Translations under genes and position numbers: made by a program
Shown: piece after piece, positions 16,301 to 22,773 of the stretch
Numbering within the stretch: position 1 is the stretch's first letter
Layout of the letters: every line of letters starts with the position of its first letter
Notes under the pieces: generated by a model
What the model was told of the DNA's origin: nothing
The model's database searches: none
Seen by the model: the letters and a program-made list of their open reading frames with translations, nothing else
Assembly (NCBI GenBank): GCA_050955105.1
Contig: JBPBQZ010000145.1
Location: 1-22,773, forward strand
DNA length: 22,773 nucleotides
Reading direction: 5' to 3'
Origin: JBPBQZ01 sp050955105
Lineage (GTDB): Bacteria; Pseudomonadota; Gammaproteobacteria; Burkholderiales; Burkholderiaceae

Positions 16301-17197
16301 GCGGGCAGCGGCGGGAATGCGCGCCAGCGCGGCGTCGAAATCCGGGACCAGTGCCGCCGCTGCGGCGGAAAACTCGAAACCATAGCCGATCAACAGGTCG
16401 GGCAGCAGGCGCTTGATGGCCAGCGACGAGAACAAGGCCGTGCCGGTGTAGGCACGCGCGGCCGACGGGTCGCCCAGGTAAGCGTCGGCCCGGCCCAGCG
16501 CCACGGCTTCGAGGGCCGCGTAATGGTTGTCGGCCTCGATCAGCCGCGCCTTCGGATATAGGCGCGCGACCACCGCGCGCGGCAATGCCGACGGCAGGAA
16601 CACAATGGTCTTGCCTTGCAGATCGATGGGCAGGTCGGCATTTTGCCGGCCGATCAACGCGACGGGCGTATGCAGATAAGGCAGCGAGTGCACATCGGCA
16701 TCGTCGGGCCGTGCACGGTGCAATGCGGCGGCGCTGTCGCTGTCGCCGTTATCTGAAAAAGCCGGATCGCCGCCACGCTTGCCTTGCGGCACTTCGGCGA
16801 TGCGTGCACTGACCGCCGCCATGTCGATCGCGCCCCCATCGAGCGCGCGATCGAGCGCGGCGTGACTATCGAAGACCACTGGATCGAAGCGCAGCGACAG
16901 CGCCGGACCAATAAGTTGGAGGAAGTCCACCGCGGCGCCAGAAATGGTGTGCGAATCGTCGCGCACCTCGTTCAGCGGCCGCATGCTGTGCACGAAGCCG
17001 ATGCGCAGCGGCCGCGCGCGCCATGCCGGCGGCGCCAGCACGGGTGTCGGGCGCGGCGCCAAGTCGACGCTTGGCCCCACCATTTCATACGCCCGTCGGT
17101 CAGTGTCCGTGACCGCGGCGGGTGCCGCACCGGTCGTGCCTCCTTGCAAGATGGCCAACAGGGCGAGCGCCAGTATTCGGTGACTAGGTTTTCTCAT
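13307..17197 (-). CDS. BvgS/EvgS-like unorthodox hybrid sensor histidine kinase
   Basis: This 1296-residue inner-membrane sensor has a signal peptide (MRKPSHRILALALLAILQGG) and two tandem periplasmic Venus-flytrap (SBP_bac_3-like) domains at about 64-310 and 330-560. A single transmembrane helix is near 572-588, with a PAS domain at about 610-730. The histidine kinase core has His761 in FLATMSHEIRTP, Asn881 in the N box, an EDTGAGI G1 box and GGTGMGLAI. The receiver has Asp1074 in ITDCNMPGMDG and Lys1129. The C-terminal Hpt has probable His1199 in AHHGKGPA. The whole His-Asp-His relay is present and should phosphorylate the adjacent BvgA-like regulator. The ribosome binding site at 17197 is weak, but the signal peptide fixes the start. 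The stop overlaps the regulator stop. It is divergent from the large adhesin gene. Confidence 0.94.
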   Translation of the reverse strand: MRKPSHRILALALLAILQGGTTGAAPAAVTDTDRRAYEMVGPSVDLAPRPTPVLAPPAWRARPLRIGFVHSMRPLNEVRDDSHTISGAAVDFLQLIGPALSLRFDPVVFDSHAALDRALDGGAIDMAAVSARIAEVPQGKRGGDPAFSDNGDSDSAAALHRARPDDADVHSLPYLHTPVALIGRQNADLPIDLQGKTIVFLPSALPRAVVARLYPKARLIEADNHYAALEAVALGRADAYLGDPSAARAYTGTALFSSLAIKRLLPDLLIGYGFEFSAAAAALVPDFDAALARIPAAARGAIARHWMPAAGDVPPADPLPLTAAEKAWIAAHPVIRVATPIYTVPFAFQDSTGHFAGIVSNVLELVAQRTGLVFEPVFVNPVSDMAEMLTNGKVELGVMSLGNERRDQGFAFTQPYMYTTGAIVTPRGKAGPRSLSELAHARVAVVRGPELLNFLKFTPAPGKPLIESASALDALEQVASGKADAAVLFYPVANYFVGQYYPQALEISGTTGSATLPLQFAVRQDQVLLRSILDKAIVGTSSTRFDAIAARWSYFTPLPPSWIPHRTALRNAALGAGLVLLAALLWNLRLRTRIAARRREQRRLEIRLDFLRRVIDANPNPMYVRDEQGKLVDCNDAACQILGLPKAALLGHSLDQHPVLDADSRLKIRNAHAAVAGGQAKYIEEVTLNLHGRIIEGLHWAVPLHAPHDARGRGPASFAGMVGGWVDLTERKQMEVELRQAKDQAEAANRAKTMFLATMSHEIRTPMNIIIGTLEWLKNSTQLLVDPSARRQTELAHGSATALLTLLTDILEYSRAESGAVSLNPTNADFAREISEATDFFTPAAHAKGLSLACEVDASIPARLRFDRARLRQITNNLLSNAVKFTEHGGIVVRARYLGRESDPSTGRHLLRLEVEDTGAGIADDAQRAVFEPFRQQDAAVFGRYGGTGMGLAICSRLVEAMHGTIALTSQPGVGTRFEVTLPLSEPLDEDKVAALDEDHDHGGGALPAEEEEVSLGLHPGSTVLIVDDHEANIFLLTNQLGQLGIDSISARDGATALDIVKQGTVPLDALITDCNMPGMDGYELAVAVREHRRSQGSEPLPILAYCADASPAIRERCLRAGMVGLLVKPVSVEVLRDRLLSHRPIDRDLGNVLRIANGHAGTAMQLVEIFERSIIDGRKDFASAARNRRYADIAHHAHHGKGPAKMMGFEELFDACSALGLASLPPHKGFEASVLNYEAALDGCLMRLNALKPLLVRHGERTAARAAAVLPGQAELDDEHAGEFDDDDADAGLLN

Positions 17198-17680
17198 TTC
17201 ATCAGGCGTGGGGTCGAGCGCTCGCACCGAGCAGACGAGTATCGCACGGACAACCTTGGTCCTGGCCACAACGGGACGGTTCACAGGCTATCGCAATGCC
17301 GATATTAAGAGGAAGCGGCCTTAAACAAACGAATCGGCCGGAGCGACCGAAGCGAGCGCCGTGATGCCGGGCCGTGCCTGGATAGGCACAGCACCTTGCC
17401 GCAACGCGCCGCACCGCTGAAAAACTCGTGCGGCGCAGCGTATGTGCACGCAGTGCTTCGGTCGTTGCCGAATTCGTCGCCGGCATGGTGGCGCCAGGTC
17501 GATGGTAGGCACACCTGCAATTCTCGGTACGTCGCTTAGCCATTGATCAGAAATTTCGCATGCCCCTTTAAGGAAGTTCCAGTGTCGTAATAAAGGCTAC
17601 CAAAGCAGAATTCGGGACGCTGCGAAATTGGCGCTTGCTTGGTATTCCTATTTTATGAGAAACGCCCCAGGGGGGATGCT
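17198..17680. promoter_or_regulatory. 483-bp regulatory spacer between sensor kinase and adhesin
   Basis: This divergent spacer has no supported gene. It contains a hairpin GTGCCT-GGAT-AGGCAC at 17374-17389, a 9-bp inverted repeat at 17406-17436, and the direct repeat TAGGCACA at 17383-17390 and 17506-17513. A small palindrome, GGAAGTTCC, is at 17572-17580, and A/T-richer sequence lies nearer the adhesin (TAATAA near 17590). No good -35/-10 pair stands out for either gene, which would fit promoters needing an activator (inference). Confidence 0.45.
17406..17436. repeat. 9-bp inverted repeat in the adhesin upstream region
   Basis: GCGCCGCAC at 17406-17414 and GTGCGGCGC at 17428-17436 are perfect inverted copies around a 13-base spacer, with centres 22 bp apart (about two helical turns). 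It could be an operator for a dimeric regulator or a transcript hairpin. Confidence 0.55.
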
Positions 17681-20600
17681 TTGAACATCAAATCGATCGG
17701 TACGCGTTTTTACTGCTTCGCGGCGATCCCGTTTGCGGTCAGCTTGGTATGGCAACACGCAGCGCTGGCACATACGGCGGCCACGCGGCACGCGCCCGAT
17801 CTCGACCCGGTGACCGCGCAGGTGCAACCCACGACGACCGTCGCTGCCATACCGGGTGGCATGCCGATAACGTCATGTGCTTCACAACCGGCCGCCGGCA
17901 CCATCGCTTGCGAGTCACGCCGCTTATCTTCCGCGCTACGCGCTAGCGCTTTGTTCGCCGGTCCATTGCACGATTCGTATAGCCTTTTCGAGACTACCAC
18001 CATGCTCGGTCCCGACGCGTTCGCCGAGGCGCTCGACAGCGTGGCAATCGGCCATGGCGCGCATGCGCTGCATCGCAATGCCTTGGCGCTCGGCGCCGGC
18101 AGCGTGACGGCCGCCGAAGACACCGTATCGGTCGGCTCTGAACAGCAGACGCGTCGCATCATGCACGTTACGCCCGGGCTGGCAGATAGCGACGCCGCGA
18201 CGCTGGGCCAGCTTGCCCCGCTCAGCCAACAGATGGCTGAGCAGCAGCAGCGCTTCGAGGCGCTCTCGCGCGGCAATGAAGGCATCGTGCGATTGGTGCC
18301 GTCACGCACCGAAGGCGATGGCATCGTGGAAATTGCCGACCAGTTGCCGGGCCGCTTGGTTGATCTCGGCGGTACGCTCGGCCCACGCCGGCTGTCCGGC
18401 GTGGCCGATGGCGTATCGCAAAACGACGCAGTCAATATGCGGCAGTACACAATGTTGCGGGCAACCACTGTGTCGATGAACGCCGACATCGCGCAGAACA
18501 TGATGGATATCGCGGCAGCCAACAGCACCATGGACGAGCGGCGCAAGGTGCTCGATACCCATGAGCGCAGTATCTCGGCGCACACAGCCGCCATCGAGGC
18601 TCACCATCGACGGCTCGATGGCTTGACTGATGGCGCGGTCGTCACTGCTGCGAACATCGCGCGGGCGGCTGAGCGCCTCGACGTGTCCGAGGCGGGCATG
18701 CGCGAACAGGCGGCGGGACTGTCATCCTTAAACGAAGGCTTGAGCGGTTTGCTGCGGCGTAGCCCGGATGCCATGGGCGCGCCGCAATTCTCGCTGGCGC
18801 CCGCGCTGGGCGGCACACAATTTTCCCTGTTCGGCGTGAATGGCGCACGTCGCTTGAGCGGCGTGGCGGCCGCGACCGATGATTTCGATGCGGTCAATCT
18901 GGGACAACTCAAGGCGGCCGGCCTATTCAACGCGAGCACGCTGCCGGCCGACGCAACGTCGCAGGATATGGCCGTGATTTACGATGCGCCCACCCCGAAC
19001 GGCGCGGCTTTGCAGCGCGTGACGCTTGGCGGTCTGGGGCAGCGCGCATCACCCGTCACGCTATCTAACCTGGCGGCCGGGGTGGCGGCGCACGATGGTG
19101 TCAATGTGGCGCAACTGCAACCGGTGGTGGCGGCGCTGGGGGCGGGCGCGGTGCTGGGCCCTGATGGCGCCGTGCAGGCGCCGTCGTTCAGCTTCGGCGG
19201 TCAACCCTACGACAACCTTGGCGCCGCTTTGGGCGCGGTCGACACCGCTGTGAGCGGCCATGCTCGAGCACTCGACCAGAACGCGGCGCTGATTTCCGCG
19301 AACGCGCAAAGCTTGGGCGAGCATGCCACATTGCTCGATCAGCACACTGCCGTGATTGCCGACCATGCGTCGAGCCTCGCGGAGCATGCATCGGCATTGG
19401 CCGACCATGCGTCGAACATCGCCGGGAATCGCGCCGACATCGAGACTCACGCAGCCACGATTACGCAACATGCCGCGCAAATCGAAAGCAACTTTCACGC
19501 TCTCGACGACAATATCGAGAAGGTCAATCAGACGGCCGCTGCGGTGGAAGCGCATGCTGCAGCGATGGCACAGCAAGCCGGCGGCCTGCAAGCGCAACAA
19601 GCGCGAATCGATGAACAGGCGCTGAAGATGGAAAGTCATCAGGCAGCTCTTGAGCGCCAGACAGCGGATTTGCAATCACATCAGGATACCTTGGACAACT
19701 ACGGCAGTGATTTGCGTGCCCATCAGGCTGCGCTCGCTGACCACACTAGCGTTCTACAGGAGCACCAGGCTTCGCTGAATAGCCATGAAGATGGCTTACG
19801 CGCTCAGAAGGCCGCCATCGATGCGCATCATTTGAATCTGCAGACGCATCAGGCGCGGATCGGTGCGCTGGAGTCTGGCGACACGGGCTTGGTGCGACGC
19901 GTGCGCAGCGCGGCGGCGACCGACGCGTCGCCATCGCTTGAAAGCTTGGCGATCGCGGCCGATCTGGGAGGGCAGCAGGTGCAGTTTGCCGGCACGGATG
20001 GCTCACGCCGCCTATCGGGCGTGCAGGACGCGACCGACGGCACCGATGCGGTCAATTTGCGGCAGCTGCGGGCGGCCAGCCTGGCGGGTGCGGACTCTGC
20101 GACCGCGGCGCTCAACGATGCGTTGGCGCATGCCTTGTCTTACGACGATGCGACACACACCGCGCTGACGCTCGGTACGCCCGCGGCGCCTGTGCGGCTC
20201 GGCAATCTGGCGAACGGCACCAACGCGGCGGACGCGGTCAACGTGCGTCAATTGCACGATGTCGTCGACGTGCTCGGCGGCGGTGCGGCGCTGGGCGCCG
20301 ATGGACGCCTGGCGGCACCGGTTTATACGCTCAGTGGTGTCGGCTACGGCAATCTGGCGGACGCGTTCGGTGCGCTCGATGCGAATTTGACGCACGCTGC
20401 CGAAACCCTGCAGGCCCACGCCGCGGACATCTCTTCGACCGGCGCCCGGCTCGACGATGCGCGGGCCGACTTCGACATGCGCCTTAACGACCTGAGTGCT
20501 GCCATGACGGATGCCCGCGCCGATGGGCATCATGCGATGGCACGAGCGGTACGTTACGACACGCCAGACCGCACCGAAATTACGCTCGGTGGCATCGATG

Positions 20601-21997
20601 CGATGGGCGCCGGTGGCGCGGCCGTGCGTCTGCACAACCTTGCCAACGGCATGGCGGCCGGCGACGCAGTGAATTTCCAGCAGTGGCAGCAGGCGAATGC
20701 TTCGCTCGCGGCCGGCCTTGCCAGCACTGAGCGACGTGTTGACAGAGTATGGAAGGACCTGTCGGATACCCGCCAGACCGTCGCTGCACTGATGGACGCT
20801 CTGCCATCGCAGCCGGTTTCTCCGACCGCACCTCAGCAGGCAGCGGCCAGCGGTACTGGCGGTAACGCTGGCGGTAACGCCGGCAGCAACACCAGCGGCA
20901 ACACCAGCGGCAACACCAGCAGCAACACCAGCGGTAACACCAGCGGTAGCACCAACGGTAACGCCAGCAATAACAGCAGCAGCAACACCGGCAGCGGCGC
21001 TGGTAGCACTGCTGCTAGTAACGCTAGCAGTAACACCGGTCATGGCGCAGGCGCCGCGTCGCACGGCGGCGCGGCGATCTTGCCCATCGTCACTTATGAC
21101 GATGCGCAGCGTGACCACCTGACACTGGGCGGAGGCGGCGCGCCCGCCACGCTCGCCGGCGTGGCCGATGGCGTGACCGCTAACGAAGCAGTGAACCGCG
21201 CACAGCTGGATGCACTGAGCACAAATGTAACTACGCTCGACCAGCGCGTGGCGCAGATCGAAACGGACGCTGCCGCGCCGGCATTTTTCGCCACCGATTT
21301 CGCCGCCGATGCCAGCGCCGGCGGTGCGGTACCCGATGACGCAGCCTTCGCCCACACGGCCGGGATACCCGGGAGTGACAGCGACGCAACAACGGGCCGC
21401 GGCGCTGCCGTGGCGCCAGCTCGCGTCGACCCGGGCACCGGTGGCATGGCCGCAGGTAGCGGTGCGACGGTGAGCGGCAGCCAAGGCATTGCGCACGGTG
21501 CGGGCGCACAAGCCCTGGCCGACCGCTCGGTCGCGCTCGGCGCGGGTTCGCAGGCCGATCGCGCCGATACTGTGTCGGTGGGTGCGGCCGGATACGAGCG
21601 CCAACTGGTCAACGTGGCGGATGCTACGGCCGATACCGACGCCATCAACTTCCGGCAGATGCGCGGCTTGATGTCCGCGCAGGCCAGCGCGACCGAACAA
21701 GCGGCCAATCGCTATACCGACCAGCGCGTCGATCAGGTCGACCGTGCCGTGCACGACCTCGACCGTTCAACACGCCGCGGCATCGCGGCCGCCGCGGCCT
21801 TGCAGAACACCGCCCCCTATCTTCCCGGGCACACCGCGCTCAATGCCGGTGTGGCCGGCTATCGCGGCGAAGCGGCACTGGCGGTGACCGTGTCGAGTTG
21901 GAATGCGCAGGGCACGATCAACTGGAACCTCGGCATGTCGTCGGCCGGACGTGATAGCACGATCGTACGGGCTGGCGTGGGGTTCTTGATCAACTGA
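17681..21997 (+). CDS. YadA/Hia-type trimeric autotransporter adhesin
   Basis: This 1438-residue surface adhesin would assemble as a trimer exported through its own C-terminal barrel (type Vc). Order: a signal peptide of about 30 residues ending near HAALAHTAA, with no ESPR extension; a YadA-like head at about 118-176 (SVAIGHGAHALHRNALALGA, DTVSVGS) and neck; and three RRLSGV...DAVN modules. Further neck/stalk modules of the YD...LGG...NLA.G..A.DAVN type and two GGGA...APxY modules alternate with coiled coils, including 29 perfect heptads at 527-729. Then come a Ser/Asn/Gly/Thr linker (1057-1120), a second head (about 1254-1330), and the YadA anchor (about 1365-1438, ending GVGFLIN). No ATG fits. 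TTG at 17681 follows the G-rich AGGGGGGA and starts a good signal peptide. A TTG 14 codons upstream lacks a ribosome site. Regulation by the neighbouring BvgAS-like pair is inferred. Confidence 0.94.
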   Translation: MNIKSIGTRFYCFAAIPFAVSLVWQHAALAHTAATRHAPDLDPVTAQVQPTTTVAAIPGGMPITSCASQPAAGTIACESRRLSSALRASALFAGPLHDSYSLFETTTMLGPDAFAEALDSVAIGHGAHALHRNALALGAGSVTAAEDTVSVGSEQQTRRIMHVTPGLADSDAATLGQLAPLSQQMAEQQQRFEALSRGNEGIVRLVPSRTEGDGIVEIADQLPGRLVDLGGTLGPRRLSGVADGVSQNDAVNMRQYTMLRATTVSMNADIAQNMMDIAAANSTMDERRKVLDTHERSISAHTAAIEAHHRRLDGLTDGAVVTAANIARAAERLDVSEAGMREQAAGLSSLNEGLSGLLRRSPDAMGAPQFSLAPALGGTQFSLFGVNGARRLSGVAAATDDFDAVNLGQLKAAGLFNASTLPADATSQDMAVIYDAPTPNGAALQRVTLGGLGQRASPVTLSNLAAGVAAHDGVNVAQLQPVVAALGAGAVLGPDGAVQAPSFSFGGQPYDNLGAALGAVDTAVSGHARALDQNAALISANAQSLGEHATLLDQHTAVIADHASSLAEHASALADHASNIAGNRADIETHAATITQHAAQIESNFHALDDNIEKVNQTAAAVEAHAAAMAQQAGGLQAQQARIDEQALKMESHQAALERQTADLQSHQDTLDNYGSDLRAHQAALADHTSVLQEHQASLNSHEDGLRAQKAAIDAHHLNLQTHQARIGALESGDTGLVRRVRSAAATDASPSLESLAIAADLGGQQVQFAGTDGSRRLSGVQDATDGTDAVNLRQLRAASLAGADSATAALNDALAHALSYDDATHTALTLGTPAAPVRLGNLANGTNAADAVNVRQLHDVVDVLGGGAALGADGRLAAPVYTLSGVGYGNLADAFGALDANLTHAAETLQAHAADISSTGARLDDARADFDMRLNDLSAAMTDARADGHHAMARAVRYDTPDRTEITLGGIDAMGAGGAAVRLHNLANGMAAGDAVNFQQWQQANASLAAGLASTERRVDRVWKDLSDTRQTVAALMDALPSQPVSPTAPQQAAASGTGGNAGGNAGSNTSGNTSGNTSSNTSGNTSGSTNGNASNNSSSNTGSGAGSTAASNASSNTGHGAGAASHGGAAILPIVTYDDAQRDHLTLGGGGAPATLAGVADGVTANEAVNRAQLDALSTNVTTLDQRVAQIETDAAAPAFFATDFAADASAGGAVPDDAAFAHTAGIPGSDSDATTGRGAAVAPARVDPGTGGMAAGSGATVSGSQGIAHGAGAQALADRSVALGAGSQADRADTVSVGAAGYERQLVNVADATADTDAINFRQMRGLMSAQASATEQAANRYTDQRVDQVDRAVHDLDRSTRRGIAAAAALQNTAPYLPGHTALNAGVAGYRGEAALAVTVSSWNAQGTINWNLGMSSAGRDSTIVRAGVGFLIN
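19259..19867 (+). repeat. 29 uninterrupted heptads with polar (mostly His) core position in the adhesin stalk
   Basis: Residues 527-729 of the adhesin divide exactly into 29 heptads of the form HxxxLxx, for example HASSLAE, HASALAD, HQAALAD, HTSVLQE. The fifth position is always Leu, Ile, Val or Met (core a). The first position (core d) is His in 17, Gln in 5, Asn in 5, and Thr and Tyr once each. No insertion or skip breaks the 21-bp period over 609 bp. Expected length is about 30 nm of trimeric coiled coil. Confidence 0.9.
20849..21040 (+). repeat. 12-bp tandem repeats encoding a Ser/Asn/Gly/Thr tetrapeptide linker
   Basis: These 192 bases encode sixteen tetrapeptides related to GNTS (GNAG, SNTS, GNTS, GSTN, SNTG and others). 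The 12-base unit is close to GGCAACACCAGC, best conserved at about 20886-20950 and decayed towards the 3' side. The composition is typical of a flexible surface linker. Unit number could vary by slippage or recombination without a frameshift, because the unit is a multiple of three. Confidence 0.85.
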
Positions 21998-22104
21998 GCG
22001 GATCAGTGGCTAATTTGTGACATGCCGCGCTATGGCGCAGGTTTGCGTATCATGTTTGGCAGTTTCGCTGTTTGCCAGAACTTACGATCCGCTCCTTACC
22101 GCCG

Positions 22105-22773
22105 ATGCCAATAGATCTTCCCGCAGGCCTGCTGCAAACCGTCGAAGGGCGCCGCCTCCGTGCCACCGATGACAACCCCTGGCGCCGCTGGGGCCCTTAT
22201 CTTTCGGATCGCCAGTGGGGTACGGTGCGGGAGGACTACAGCCCCGGCGGCGACGCCTGGGAGTACCTGCCGCACGATCATGCGCGCAGCCGCGCCTATC
22301 GTTGGGGAGAAGACGGCATCGCTGGTTTCAGCGACGACTCGCTCAATTGGTGTTTGTCGCTGGCTTTGTGGAATGGCCAGGATCCGATCCTGAAAGAGCG
22401 CCTGTTCGGCCTGGCGAACGAGGAGGGCAACCACGGCGAAGACGTCAAGGAGATGTATTTCTATCTCGACGCCGCGCCTTCGCAGGCCTATTTGCGGATG
22501 CTCTACAAGTATCCGCAGCGGGCTTTTCCATACGGCGATCTGGTCGAGGAAAACCACCGCCGCGATGCGAGCATGGCCGAGTACGAGTTGATCGATACCG
22601 GCATCTTCAAGGATTCGCGCTACTTCGACGTCACGGTCGAATATGCAAAGGCCGATACCGACGATATTTTGATGCGCATCACCGTGCTCAATCGCGGTGA
22701 CCGCGAAGCGTCGCTGGCGGTGCTGCCGCAATGCTGGGCGCGCAACATCTGGTCATGGCGACCGAAGATGGTC
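22105..22773 (+). CDS. MGH1-like glucosidase (GH63-related), 5' part, truncated by window end
   Basis: The first 223 codons of a large predicted glycoside hydrolase run off the window. Conserved blocks of the MGH1-like bacterial glucosidase family are clear: WRRWGPYLSDRQWGTVREDY, AWEYLPHDHARSRAYRWGED, ALWNGQDPILKERLFGL, EEGNHGEDVKEMYFYLDAAP, YKYPQRAFPYGDLVEEN and YFDVTVEYAKADTDDILMRI. These belong to the N-terminal beta-sandwich part. The (alpha/alpha)6 catalytic domain would lie beyond the end, so catalytic residues cannot be checked. There is no signal peptide, so it is probably cytoplasmic. No strong ribosome site precedes the ATG, but homology-like sequence starts soon after it. It follows the adhesin stop by 107 bp and is probably independent of it. 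A link to GlgX-type alpha-glucan metabolism is possible but not shown. Confidence 0.9.
   Translation, partial: MPIDLPAGLLQTVEGRRLRATDDNPWRRWGPYLSDRQWGTVREDYSPGGDAWEYLPHDHARSRAYRWGEDGIAGFSDDSLNWCLSLALWNGQDPILKERLFGLANEEGNHGEDVKEMYFYLDAAPSQAYLRMLYKYPQRAFPYGDLVEENHRRDASMAEYELIDTGIFKDSRYFDVTVEYAKADTDDILMRITVLNRGDREASLAVLPQCWARNIWSWRPKMV

Noticed and set aside
14852..16561. Open frame of about 570 codons on the plus strand
   Set aside because: It is antisense to the sensor kinase, with Gln/Arg/His-rich shadow composition and no recognisable motif.
17198..17284. 29-codon upstream extension of the sensor kinase
   Set aside because: It has no supported start codon or ribosome site, and the ATG at 17197 begins a proper signal peptide.
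20833..21036. Leucine-rich minus-strand frame resembling a transmembrane peptide
   Set aside because: It is the reverse reading of the Ser/Asn/Gly/Thr linker repeat. The hydrophobicity is a codon artefact.
20012..21754. Open frame of about 580 codons on the minus strand
   Set aside because: It is antisense to the adhesin. Its GVTAGVAAGV repeats merely mirror the 12-bp linker repeats.
1..22773. Mobile elements, CRISPR arrays, tRNA or rRNA genes
   Set aside because: No transposase, integrase, terminal repeats with target duplication, spacer-repeat arrays, or conserved RNA gene sequences were recognised on either strand.

Overview
This window looks like a chromosomal segment from a Gram-negative betaproteobacterium of the order Burkholderiales, most likely Burkholderiaceae. 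The evidence is the high-GC codon use and the MscL, GlgX, PspA/IM30, Fsr-type and BvgAS-like proteins, plus a trimeric autotransporter adhesin. The species cannot be fixed from the sequence alone. Nothing suggests a prophage, an insertion sequence, a CRISPR array, or tRNA/rRNA genes. The window opens in a non-coding or very small-gene stretch and ends inside a gene.

Left third (1-10.4 kb). A possible 37-residue membrane peptide converges on mscL (mechanosensitive channel). A 57-residue DUF1328 membrane protein and glgX (glycogen debranching) follow on the plus strand. The minus strand carries a two-gene envelope-stress unit: a PspA/IM30 protein and then an inner-membrane TPR protein with a glycine-rich segment and an acidic Asp/Asn tail. 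Next on the plus strand are a bifunctional class A penicillin-binding protein (PBP1A), a fosmidomycin-resistance-type MFS exporter, and a small two-helix membrane protein of unknown function.

Middle (10.4-12.5 kb). An HU-type nucleoid protein (minus strand, TTG start, recognisable sigma70-type promoter) is divergent from an MgtC/SapB-family membrane protein. A spacer with two inverted DnaA-box-like sequences precedes a divergent GTP cyclohydrolase II (RibA).

Right half (12.6-22.8 kb). A BvgA/EvgA-like response regulator and a 1296-residue BvgS/EvgS-like hybrid sensor kinase are convergent and share their stop codons in a single TTAA. Divergent from the sensor, across a 483-bp regulatory-looking spacer, lies a 1438-residue trimeric autotransporter adhesin. 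The layout recalls bvgAS beside fhaB in Bordetella, so the adhesin is a natural candidate target of the phosphorelay (inference). Its stalk holds 29 uninterrupted heptads whose core position d is nearly always His, Asn or Gln, 17 of them His. It also has a Ser/Asn/Gly/Thr linker built from sixteen tetrapeptide units encoded by 12-bp repeats. The window closes with the 5' part of an MGH1-like glucosidase.

The most interesting signals are the His-in-core coiled coil and the sensor/regulator/adhesin arrangement. Several short repeats also look like unrecognised regulatory sites: CACGCGTG twice before the regulator, the paired DnaA-like boxes, and the repeats before the adhesin.
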